Source of the DNA: Rhodanobacter sp.
GTDB taxonomy: Bacteria > Pseudomonadota > Gammaproteobacteria > Xanthomonadales > Rhodanobacteraceae
NCBI GenBank assembly: GCA_030148505.1
Contig: JASBTI010000004.1
Span: forward strand, 1 to 64,000
DNA: 64,000 nt
Reading direction: 5' to 3'
The notes beneath the pieces were generated by a model that was not told the origin of the DNA, ran no database searches, and saw only the letters and a list, made by a program, of their open reading frames with translations. Shown here in pieces: positions 57,012 through 64,000 of this stretch (positions are counted from its first letter, which is position 1; every line of letters starts with the position of its first letter). Both the position numbers and the translations under genes were made by a program.

Positions 57012-57266
57012 ATGAACCGGTATCTCGTTGTTCTCCTGCGACGCCCCCAGCTGGATCCCGCGGTGATCCCGCAGCACCAGCGGTTTCTCGAAGGTCTGCG
57101 CGACGAAGGCCGCAATGACATGTCCGGGCCGTTTACCGATGGCTCCGGTGGAGCCTACCTGCTGCGCGCCGCTGACCTGGCGGAAGCAACGCGCATGGCG
57201 CATCGCGATCCAGCTCATACCAGCGGCGGCTGGGAAATCACGGTGCGCGAATGGCAAGCACACTAA
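57012..57266 (+). CDS. YciI-like family protein
   Basis: An 84-aa ferredoxin-like fold protein with MNRYLVVLLRRPQLDP, PQHQRFLEGLRDEG, SGPFTDGSGGAYLL and AHRDPAHTSGGWEITVREW. The family includes dehydrochlorinases with a His-Asp pair, but most members are of unknown function. It lies 37 bp after mtaD and 29 bp before ubiG, so it is probably co-transcribed. Confidence 0.82.
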   Translation: MNRYLVVLLRRPQLDPAVIPQHQRFLEGLRDEGRNDMSGPFTDGSGGAYLLRAADLAEATRMAHRDPAHTSGGWEITVREWQAH

Positions 57267-57295
57267 ACTTGCCCAACCATCACGAGGGTCTTGCC

Positions 57296-58003
57296 ATGTC
57301 GACTGCCGCCAATGTCAGTGCGGACGAAATTGCCCGTTTCGATCAACTGGCTTCGCGCTGGTGGGATCCGGACGGCGAGTCCCGGCCACTGCACGACCTC
57401 AATCCGGTACGTACTGCCTACGTCGCCGCACGCGTCGATCTGCGCGCCGCGCGGGTTGCCGACGTTGGCTGTGGTGGCGGCCTGCTCAGCGAGGCGCTGG
57501 CACGGGAAGGCGCCGATGTCACCGGCATCGACCTGGGCCCGAAGGTGATCGACGTGGCCCGACTGCATCTGCACGAATCGAATCTGCAGGTCGACTACCG
57601 ACTGCAGTCTTCCGCCGAATTGGCGGCCTTGGAGCCGGCCACTTTCGACGCGGTATGCTGCATGGAGCTGGTTGAGCATGTACCCGATCCGGCGGCGCTG
57701 GTGCGCGATCTGGCCGCCTTGCTCAAGCCGGGCGGACAGTTGTTCATGTCGACGCTCAATCGCACACCTGTGGCATTCGGTGCGGCAATCCTCGGTGCCG
57801 AGTACGTGATGCGGATGCTGCCGCGCGGCACCCATCACTATGCGCAGTTTCTCAAGCCGTCGGAGCTCGGGCGCCTGCTGCGCCATGCGGGACTGGGGCT
57901 CGAGGACGTCACCGGGCTTGGCTACAACCCGCTTACCCGCAAGGCGTGGTTGAGCCGGATGACTGCAGTGAACTACCTGCTCAGCGCACGCAAGCCGACA
58001 TGA
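57296..58003 (+). CDS. ubiG: Ubiquinone biosynthesis O-methyltransferase UbiG
   Basis: A 235-aa SAM methyltransferase that performs both O-methylations of ubiquinone. DEIARFDQLASRWWDPDGESRPLHDLNPVR and VADVGCGGGLLSEALAREGADVTGIDLG are the UbiG hallmarks, followed by VCCMELVEHVPDP and LFMSTLNRTP. GAGGG precedes the ATG. Its stop overlaps gph by ATGA. Confidence 0.96.
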   Translation: MSTAANVSADEIARFDQLASRWWDPDGESRPLHDLNPVRTAYVAARVDLRAARVADVGCGGGLLSEALAREGADVTGIDLGPKVIDVARLHLHESNLQVDYRLQSSAELAALEPATFDAVCCMELVEHVPDPAALVRDLAALLKPGGQLFMSTLNRTPVAFGAAILGAEYVMRMLPRGTHHYAQFLKPSELGRLLRHAGLGLEDVTGLGYNPLTRKAWLSRMTAVNYLLSARKPT

Positions 58004-58689
58004 CGTCGCGCGTCTTTCCCCCCGAAAACCTTCATGGTGTGCTGTTCGATCTAGACGGTACGTTGCTCGACAGTGCGCCGGACCTGCATGCCGCCTTGTT
58101 GCTGCATTGCGCGGAAGAGGGTGTTCCCGGGCCGGCCTATGCGCCGGTACGCGAGGTCGTCTCGCGGGGTGCCCGTGCCGTATTGCGAGTGGCATTCGGC
58201 GACCGCGGCGAGGGGGTGGTCGAGGCCCTGGTGCCGCGTTACCTTGCGCTCTATGAGGAGGTGATGGCGCAACAGACACAGCCGTTCCAGGGTGTCGAGG
58301 CCATGATCGCTGCGATTGAAGCGCAGGGCTTGCGCTGGGCCATCGTCACCAACAAGGCGGGCTTCCTCACCGAGGAATTGCTGCGGCGGATAGGCTGGGG
58401 TGGGCGCGCACAGGCCGTGGTATGCGGCGATACCCTGGCGGTGAGGAAGCCCGATCCGGCACCGGTATGGCTTGCCTGCCGGCAGGCCGGGCTCGATCCC
58501 GCACGCTGCATGTTTGTCGGCGACGATCGCCGCGACGTTGAGGCTGGCCGCGCTGCCGGTCTCTACACTGTGGCGGTGAGCTGGGGCTACCTCGATGGCG
58601 GCGACCCACACGAGTGGGGCGCCGATATGGTCGTCGACAGTCCCGCCCAGCTGATGGCGCTGTTGCCGTCGTCGCCGGTGACTGCATGA
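58000..58689 (+). CDS. gph: Phosphoglycolate phosphatase (HAD family)
   Basis: A 229-aa HAD hydrolase that removes phosphoglycolate from DNA repair. The motifs are LFDLDGTLLDSAPD (nucleophile), IVTNKAG, VRKPDPAP and MFVGDDRRDVEAGRAAG. Overlaps with ubiG before it and the next gene after it (both ATGA) show a translationally coupled operon. Confidence 0.93.
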   Translation: MTSRVFPPENLHGVLFDLDGTLLDSAPDLHAALLLHCAEEGVPGPAYAPVREVVSRGARAVLRVAFGDRGEGVVEALVPRYLALYEEVMAQQTQPFQGVEAMIAAIEAQGLRWAIVTNKAGFLTEELLRRIGWGGRAQAVVCGDTLAVRKPDPAPVWLACRQAGLDPARCMFVGDDRRDVEAGRAAGLYTVAVSWGYLDGGDPHEWGADMVVDSPAQLMALLPSSPVTA

Positions 58690-59540
58690 GCGATATCGCG
58701 GCATCTACGGGTGCGCTGCAGAGTTACGTCGACAAGTGGCTGGCGATTCAGCCCTATCAGCGCATGGCACTGGTCTTTGTCGATCCGCGGCGCTATCCCG
58801 GGCATATTGCATTGGCGGGGCTGGAGCAAGAGTTGCTCGCCGCCGCCTACGGCATCCGTGAGCCCCAGGTTGCCGCGACCAAGCTGCACTGGTGGGCCGA
58901 CGAATTGGCCGGCGCGGCGGTCAGCGGTGGCCGCCATCCGCTGACGCAGCGGTTGTTTGCCGATGATCGTGCCCGGGCCATGCCGATTACCGGTTGGCTG
59001 GCGCCGGTGCGGGCCGCCACGGCACAGTTGGAGGAAGGTACCGCGACAGATTTTTCCGCGCAGCTGGCCGCGGCGGCGCCCCTGCACGATGCATTGGCCG
59101 CGCTGGAGACGGCGTGGTGGTTCGGCTCGCAAGCGCCGTCCCAGCGAGCGGCTCGCTGTGCGGTGCTCGGCCATTTGCTGCATACGCTGCGGCGGCTGCA
59201 GGACGATGCCGGACGCGACCGTCTGCCATTGCCGATGGCCTGCCTGGCCCGCTATGGTCTGAGCCGGCGTGAGCTGGATCAGCCAGGGGTGGCGCGCAAT
59301 CAGGCGATCAAGGCGCAGCTCGCCGACCTGAATGCCGCCTGGCGCGAGGCGGCATGCTTGCCGGGTCCGCTCAGCGTGTTTCGGGCAATGGAATCCCGTC
59401 ACCACATCGCATTGCTGCGACGAGCCGAAAAGGCCGCCGATCCGCTGGCGATATTGCAGGCCGATTCGTCGCGGGGTGGCATTGGCGATAGCTTCGCCGC
59501 CTGGCGGATGGCGCGCGACTGGCGGCGCCTCGCCGGTTGA
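58686..59540 (+). CDS. Squalene/phytoene synthase-like protein
   Basis: A 284-aa isoprenoid-synthase-fold protein. KLHWWADELAGA takes the place of the first Asp-rich motif, as in the NDUFAF6-like branch, and LRRLQDDAGRDRLPLP the second. The usual catalytic DxxxD pair is therefore degenerate, so it may not make squalene or phytoene. It starts inside the gph stop (ATGA). Linkage to ubiG suggests a role near quinones or respiratory complexes, which is inference. Confidence 0.75.
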   Translation: MSDIAASTGALQSYVDKWLAIQPYQRMALVFVDPRRYPGHIALAGLEQELLAAAYGIREPQVAATKLHWWADELAGAAVSGGRHPLTQRLFADDRARAMPITGWLAPVRAATAQLEEGTATDFSAQLAAAAPLHDALAALETAWWFGSQAPSQRAARCAVLGHLLHTLRRLQDDAGRDRLPLPMACLARYGLSRRELDQPGVARNQAIKAQLADLNAAWREAACLPGPLSVFRAMESRHHIALLRRAEKAADPLAILQADSSRGGIGDSFAAWRMARDWRRLAG

Positions 59541-59648
59541 GCAACCCCGGACGCAGCGTTTCCCGGATGGGCCCATTGCGGCCGGGAAGAATGGCCCCAA
59601 AATGACAGAGTCTCGCGGCGGCTGGTCTGCCCGATCACAGGAAAACCC

Positions 59649-60596
59649 ATGCACAGTCACGAAAATACCGCTCGCCTGATGCCCGATGTCGCCACCCAGG
59701 CCCAGCCCCATCTGAGCGGTGCGCTGGACTGGGTCGGCATGGACGGTATCGAGGTGCCGGTGCATTTCGATGCCGGTGATGGCGACGTCCAACGTGCCAG
59801 TGCGCAAGTGGGCGCCTTCGTCAATCTCAACCGTCCGGATAAGCGTGGCATCCACATGTCGCGACTGTACCTGCTGGTCGACAAATACCTTGCCAGTCAG
59901 GCCTTGAGCGCGGCCACCTTGCAAGCGATGCTGCAGGAATTCCTCACTTCCCACGACGGGCTGGCCGACCGCGCCCGCATCAGTATCCGCTTCGAGCAAT
60001 TGGTCCGTCGCGCCGCCTTGCGCAGCGCAAACAGCGGGTGGCGGGCGTACCCGGTGTCGATCGAGGCCCACTTGGGTGCGGAGGGCTTCCAGCTGGAGCT
60101 CGGCACCGAGGTGGTCTACTCGTCCACCTGCCCTGCCTCGGCGGCGCTTTCGCGGCAACTGATCCAAGAGCAGTTTGCCAGGGATTTCGCGGCCACCGAA
60201 GCGGTCGATCATGCCGCGGTACTGGCTTGGCTCGGCAGCGACCGGGGTATCGTGGCCACGCCGCACGCACAACGCAGCGTGGCAAGGCTGCTGGTGCGCT
60301 TTGTCGACGCGGCGCCGCTCGACCTGATCGGCTTGCTCGATCGCGTCGAGCAGGCCCTCGGTACGCCGGTACAGACGGCGGTCAAGCGCGAGGACGAGCA
60401 GGCATTCGCGCTGGCCAATGGCAGCAATCTGATGTTCTGCGAGGATGCCGCCCGAAGGATCCAGAATGTTCTCGACACCGATACCCGCATAGCCGATTTC
60501 CATTTGCGCCTTGAGCATCAGGAAAGTTTGCACCCGCACGACGCGGTGGCATATGCCAGCAAGGGCGTGGCAGGGGGCTACGGCTCGATGCCATGA
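59649..60596 (+). CDS. folE2: GTP cyclohydrolase FolE2 (type IB)
   Basis: Makes dihydroneopterin triphosphate for folate, using Mn or other metals in place of zinc. The 315-aa protein has AFVNLNRPDKRGIHMSRLY, YSSTCPASAALSRQL with the ligand C161, and ATPHAQRSVARL. No Zur box was found upstream, so zinc control is not supported here. It starts 108 bp after the synthase-like gene. Confidence 0.93.
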   Translation: MHSHENTARLMPDVATQAQPHLSGALDWVGMDGIEVPVHFDAGDGDVQRASAQVGAFVNLNRPDKRGIHMSRLYLLVDKYLASQALSAATLQAMLQEFLTSHDGLADRARISIRFEQLVRRAALRSANSGWRAYPVSIEAHLGAEGFQLELGTEVVYSSTCPASAALSRQLIQEQFARDFAATEAVDHAAVLAWLGSDRGIVATPHAQRSVARLLVRFVDAAPLDLIGLLDRVEQALGTPVQTAVKREDEQAFALANGSNLMFCEDAARRIQNVLDTDTRIADFHLRLEHQESLHPHDAVAYASKGVAGGYGSMP

Positions 60597-60971
60597 GCCG
60601 AGAAAGGCTATCGAACTTTGCCCGGCCAGTATGAGGCATTCGCTGACAGTCTGCTGGCCGCTTCGTCGGGCAGCCATCGCCTGGCGTTACTCTGCATTAC
60701 CAAGACATGGATGCGAGAAAGGATGCGGGCAGGGAGGATTGGTGGGACAACAGTACGCTCTGCGCGTCCTCGTATGCGGCTAGCTCGCGTCAATTATCTG
60801 CTCCTGCGTCAATTTGCCTTCGGACACCTCTTGCCGTGTGTCTTGCACCGGGCGCAGTCCGGCGGTGCCTTGCCGTACTGCTGTCTTTCACCCGCAAGTC
60901 CGCTGGGAAGCGGCGGCTTTCATCGATCACCCGGGGTTCGTGATCGGCCTGTTACCACGTACCTGGGGCTT
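60597..60971. other. Region between folE2 and yidD without a supported gene
   Basis: About 375 bp. Several frames show coding-like base use, one ending FHRQRQRG, but none has a start, length or motif that allows a call. It may be a decayed gene. Confidence 0.35.
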
Positions 60972-61214
60972 TCATCGGCAGCGACAGCGGGGGTAGTGAA
61001 AGTGTTCGGGCACCGGGTCCTCGCCACCGGTACACAAGGGCTGGCAGCGCAACAGCCGCCAGCCTGCGAGCAGGCTGCCACGCCAGGGGCCGAATCGAAT
61101 GATGGCAATCCGTGCATAATCGGAGCAACTGGGGTAGAAGCGGCATCGTTGTCCCAGCAGGGGGCTGAGCCAGCGCTTGTAGCCTCGGAGCAGAAAAAGC
61201 AATATTCGAGTCAA
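60972..61214 (-). CDS. yidD: Membrane protein insertion efficiency factor YidD
   Basis: An 80-aa protein that helps the YidC insertase. [29 protein letters not shown] and [16 protein letters not shown] are highly characteristic, with the three conserved Cys. The start is a TTG at 61214, as no ATG fits. Most bacteria keep yidD between rnpA and yidC; here it is separate, next to dksA. It is divergent from dksA. Confidence 0.9.
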   Translation of the reverse strand: MTRILLFLLRGYKRWLSPLLGQRCRFYPSCSDYARIAIIRFGPWRGSLLAGWRLLRCQPLCTGGEDPVPEHFHYPRCRCR

Positions 61215-61339
61215 GACAATTCACGTTACCGAAACAGTTTACGGTATGGGGATATGCGAGTATTCCAGAAGCGGGCTTGCTGGTGTAGCCCACTTGGGCT
61301 ATAACACCCGGCCGCCACGGCCAAAAAACGGTGAGGGAA

Positions 61340-62551
61340 ATGGCGAAAACGACGCGTAGTTCGACCGCCGCCAAGGCGAAGAAAGGCACGGCTTCGGCCA
61401 AGACGAAGGATGTCAAGGCTACCAAGTCGCAAGCACCTGCCGGCAAGAAGCCGCCGACCAGGAGCGCAACCAAGGCGACTGGAAAGGTAGCCAAGGCAAG
61501 CAGCAAGGTGGCGCCAAAAAAAGCCGTTGCCAAAAAATCGGGCAAGGTAGTCGCGGTCAAAAAGTCTGCACCGAAACCATCGGCCGGCAAGGCGGCGAGC
61601 AAGAAGGTAGCCGCAAAGCCGTCGAAATCGGTTGTCGTGAAAGCCGCGGCGAAGAAAGCCGTAGCGAAGAAAGCTGCAACGAAGAAAGTGGTGACAAAGA
61701 AGGCTGCGACAAAAAGACCAGCGGTGAAGAAGACTCCTCCGGTGAAGGCGACTGCGACCAGGAAGCCCAGCCCGAAGGCTGCTGTCGTGAAGAAACCGCG
61801 AACCGAAAAGAACGTAGCCAGCAAACCGGCGAAATCAACTGGCAAGACAGCCAGCCGTGCCAGGCCGGTACCCGTCAAGTCGGCTCCCAAAGTCGAGGCG
61901 GCCACTTCCAAGTCGGAAAGCAGGAATGAATCAGACTCATCCACCGCCCGGCTGTTCAAGGGCAAGGTGGCAAGTGCAACCGCCATGGTGACTCCGAGGA
62001 CTGCTTCCGCCTCGAAACCCCATGACTCTCCCCACAAGAATCAGAAAAATTTGTCGTCCTCAATGAATAAACTCGCTGCAAAAAAACTTGATAACGGTGT
62101 CACCCGCGAAGACGGGCGCTACGCACTGCCGGCCACCAGTACGATTACCTTGCCCAAGGGTTACCACCCCTCCAGCAAAGAGGAGTACATGAACCCGCAG
62201 CACCTGGCCTACTTCCGCAACAAGCTTCGTGACTGGCGCGACCAGTTGGTGGAAGAGTCCCGCCAGACCATGGACAACCTGCGCGACGAGGTTCGGGACG
62301 TTGGCGATGAAGCCGAGCGGGCGACCCGCGAAACCGAAAACTCGCTGGAGCTGCGGACCCGCGATCGTTACCGCAAGCTGATCTCCAAGATCGACAAGGC
62401 CTTGCGCCGTATCGAAGAAGGTAGTTACGGGTTCTGCGAGGAGACCGACGAGGAAATCGGTATCGACCGTCTCGATGCCCGTCCGATTGCCACCTTGTCC
62501 CTGGATGCGCAGGAGCGGCGTGAGCATCTGCAGAAGCAGATGGGCGATTGA
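61340..62551 (+). CDS. dksA: DksA/TraR-like protein with an H1-like Lys/Ala-rich tail
   Basis: A 403-aa protein. Residues 1-230 are low-complexity Lys/Ala/Pro/Ser with repeats of AKKA and TKK, like histone H1. The last 150 residues are a DksA coiled coil and globular end (NPQHLAYFRNKLRDWRDQL). The coiled-coil tip reads DEAERA where E. coli has DPADRA. The zinc finger has one Cys left (YGFCEETDEEIG); the other three positions are T, S and A. It probably binds RNA polymerase without zinc. The ATG at 61340 follows GAGGGAA. Confidence 0.9.
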   Translation: MAKTTRSSTAAKAKKGTASAKTKDVKATKSQAPAGKKPPTRSATKATGKVAKASSKVAPKKAVAKKSGKVVAVKKSAPKPSAGKAASKKVAAKPSKSVVVKAAAKKAVAKKAATKKVVTKKAATKRPAVKKTPPVKATATRKPSPKAAVVKKPRTEKNVASKPAKSTGKTASRARPVPVKSAPKVEAATSKSESRNESDSSTARLFKGKVASATAMVTPRTASASKPHDSPHKNQKNLSSSMNKLAAKKLDNGVTREDGRYALPATSTITLPKGYHPSSKEEYMNPQHLAYFRNKLRDWRDQLVEESRQTMDNLRDEVRDVGDEAERATRETENSLELRTRDRYRKLISKIDKALRRIEEGSYGFCEETDEEIGIDRLDARPIATLSLDAQERREHLQKQMGD

Positions 62552-62648
62552 ACCCGGTGTTTTCCCGTACATAAGCCGCCCCCGCCGTGCACGGGGCCAG
62601 GGGTTCTGCTGGCGGGTTACTCGGCAGCCCTTCGAGGCGAGCCTGGAT

Positions 62649-63080
62649 TCAGGCCAGCGCGTTGGCGGCGTGTTCCTTGAGTTTTGCCAGCATCGCCGCC
62701 AGACCGTTGGCTCGCGTCGGTGAAAGGTGCTTGGCCAAGCCAATAGTCGCGATGAATTGCGGCTCGGTAGCCAGTATCTCCTCGGCGGGACGATTCGAGT
62801 AGACCCGCAGCACCAGGGCAATCAGTCCGGAGACGATCGCCGAATCGCTGATCGCTTCGAAGTGCATGTTCGTCGCATCGCCGCCGGGTACCAACCAGAC
62901 CATCGACTGGCAGCCATGCACGCGGTTTTGCTCGGTCTTCCAGATGTCGGGAAAGGCGGGTAGCTTCTTGCCAAGATCGATCAGGTACTGGTAGCGCTCG
63001 CTCCAGTCGCTGAAAAAGGCAAATTCCTCGGCGATATCCTGCTGTGTCTGTGCGGCGCTGGTGGTGGCAGTCTCGTTCAT
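62649..63080 (-). CDS. sufE: Sulfur acceptor protein SufE
   Basis: Takes sulfur from the SufS cysteine desulfurase for iron-sulfur cluster assembly. The 143-aa protein has FAFFSDWSERYQYLIDLGKKLP and the active C57 in NRVHGCQSMVWL. The C terminus LSPTRANGLAAMLAKLKEHA is typical. sufS and sufBCD are not in the window. The ATG at 63080 lacks a strong ribosome site. Confidence 0.92.
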   Translation of the reverse strand: MNETATTSAAQTQQDIAEEFAFFSDWSERYQYLIDLGKKLPAFPDIWKTEQNRVHGCQSMVWLVPGGDATNMHFEAISDSAIVSGLIALVLRVYSNRPAEEILATEPQFIATIGLAKHLSPTRANGLAAMLAKLKEHAANALA

Positions 63081-63132
63081 GAGTGGATTATCGCGCGACG
63101 GGACATAAATCACGAGCTGCCCGGCGAGGTCA

Positions 63133-64000
63133 TCAGCTCTTGAGTACGCTCCAGCGGGTGCCTTGGGCGCTGTCCTCGATCACGATGCCCAGCGCGGTGA
63201 GTTCCGCGCGAATGGCATCGGCACGGGTGAAATCGCGCGCGTTGCGTGCCGCCTGACGTTGTTGCAGGAGATCTTCGATGTGCGCCTCGTCAAGGGCATT
63301 TTCGCCGTGCCTGAACCAGACTTGCGTATCCTGCTGCAGCAGACCGAGCAAGGCGCCACCGCCGAGCAGCTCGGCCTTGGCTTCGGCAGTTCCGGCCTGG
63401 CGCGCGGTATCGGCCAGCACCGACAGCTCCGCCAATGCCTGGGGCGTGTTCAAGTCATCGCACAGCGCCGCTTCGACTCGCGCCGGAACCGGCAATGCAG
63501 CTGCGGGCAAGGCGACGTGGGCGAGGTCGCGCAGGACGCGGTACCAGCCATTGAGTGTGTTGACCGCCTGCGCAATCGCGCTGTCGGACCAGTCGAGCGG
63601 CTGGCGGTAGTGCCCGCTGAGCAGACGCAGACGCAAGGCTTCTGCCGGATGTTGCTTCAACAATTCGTGTACCAACAGTACATTGCCCAGCGACTTGGAC
63701 ATCTTGCGACCGTCGAAAGTGAGCATGCCGTTGTGCATCCACCAGCGTGCGAACAGCTTGCCGCCGTGGGCGCAGGTTGACTGGGCAATCTCGTTTTCGT
63801 GATGCGGAAATTGCAGGTCGATCCCGCCGGCATGGATGTCGATGGTTTCCCCCAGATGTGCTGCGCTCATTGCCGAGCACTCGATGTGCCAACCGGGACG
63901 TCCCATGCCCCAAGGACTTTTCCAGCCGGGAAGCTCGGGAGGTGAAGGCTTCCACAGCACAAAGTCGGCTGGATTTTTCTTGTAGGGAGCCACGTCGACA
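63133..64000 (-). CDS. cysS: Cysteinyl-tRNA synthetase, 3' part
   Basis: Only the C-terminal 288 residues or so are present; the start lies beyond the window end. The class I core shows [10 protein letters not shown], the zinc-binding [19 protein letters not shown] and KMSKS ([10 protein letters not shown]). The C terminus [22 protein letters not shown] is normal. The reading frame is open to base 64000. It ends 53 bp before the sufE start; both are on the minus strand. Confidence 0.95.
   Translation of the reverse strand, partial: VDVAPYKKNPADFVLWKPSPPELPGWKSPWGMGRPGWHIECSAMSAAHLGETIDIHAGGIDLQFPHHENEIAQSTCAHGGKLFARWWMHNGMLTFDGRKMSKSLGNVLLVHELLKQHPAEALRLRLLSGHYRQPLDWSDSAIAQAVNTLNGWYRVLRDLAHVALPAAALPVPARVEAALCDDLNTPQALAELSVLADTARQAGTAEAKAELLGGGALLGLLQQDTQVWFRHGENALDEAHIEDLLQQRQAARNARDFTRADAIRAELTALGIVIEDSAQGTRWSVLKS

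Noticed and set aside
59541-59648. A Zur box upstream of folE2
   Set aside because: No palindrome resembling the Zur site is present in the spacer.
58587-60677. A 696-codon minus-strand frame opposite the synthase-like gene and folE2
   Set aside because: Both plus-strand genes are well supported; the antisense frame is compositionally a shadow.
60618-61304. A 228-codon plus-strand frame between folE2 and dksA
   Set aside because: Its second half is opposite yidD, which is strongly supported, and the first half has no motif or ribosome site.
61380-61900. Tandem DNA repeats or a CRISPR array in the dksA tail
   Set aside because: The repetition comes from Lys and Ala codons in a continuous frame; no regular repeat-spacer pattern exists.

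Overview
The window is about 64 kb of high-GC, densely coded bacterial chromosome. The gene order rpsF-rpsR-rplI-dnaB-alr-radA, the block ffh-rpsP-rimM-trmD-rplS, a FimX-type pilus regulator, a DksA with a long Lys/Ala-rich tail and the aminomuconate-type catabolic genes together point to a gammaproteobacterium of the order Lysobacterales (Xanthomonadales), most likely Rhodanobacteraceae (Rhodanobacter, Dyella or Frateuria). This is inferred from gene content and order; no rRNA or tRNA gene was seen.

Layout. 1-1685: a complete IS1182-type insertion sequence whose left terminal repeat is the first base of the window. 1.8-8 kb: msrB, a NERD-nuclease/superfamily-1 helicase, a diguanylate cyclase, a DUF2236 oxygenase, and a DAHP synthase (aroG) behind an unannotated attenuator with a Tyr/Phe/Trp-rich leader peptide. 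8-12.3 kb: OsmC, a frameshifted acetyltransferase, DUF1345, nitronate monooxygenase, rsfS, rlmH and GNAT. 12.3-17.5 kb: GH3 glucosidase, maf, CPBP protease, MAPEG and a YkgJ-like protein. 17.6-24.1 kb: two DEAD-box helicases (DeaD and RhlE types) around an SDR, S-formylglutathione hydrolase and RimJ-like acetyltransferase, then a methyltransferase. 24.3-32.1 kb: envelope and secreted proteins (M4 metalloprotease, NlpC/P60 lipoprotein), slyD, a BlaI/M56 sensor pair with two visible operators, an exported hypothetical protein and a DadA-like oxidase. 32.2-36.9 kb: hutG, then a minus-strand group SDR, aldehyde dehydrogenase, carbonic anhydrase, RidA; the last three overlap by 1 to 4 bases and look like the lower part of 2-aminomuconate (kynurenine) breakdown. 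36.5-45.4 kb: MalM-like lipoprotein, asnS, erpA/iscA, the ribosomal/replication cluster, alr and radA. 45.6-51.6 kb: a CcsA/YpjD-like protein, an SdpR/SdpI pair inserted before ffh, then the ffh-rplS block. 51.6-64 kb: fimX, the divergent epmB/efp pair, mtaD, a YciI-like gene, the overlapping set ubiG-gph-squalene/phytoene-synthase-like, folE2, yidD, dksA, sufE and the 3' part of cysS, cut by the window end.

Functional themes. Translation and protein maturation dominate: ribosomal proteins, rRNA and tRNA methylation, EF-P and its lysine modifier, SRP, and the RNA helicases. Regulation is visible directly in the DNA at several points: the aroG attenuator, the twin BlaI operators, and the AT-rich SdpR palindrome with a nine-codon upstream reading frame that overlaps the sdpR start. 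No CRISPR array, prophage or complete defence island was seen. The best candidates for under-described biology are the aroG aromatic leader, the carbonic anhydrase coupled into a catabolic operon, and the DksA that has lost most of its zinc ligands while carrying an H1-like tail.
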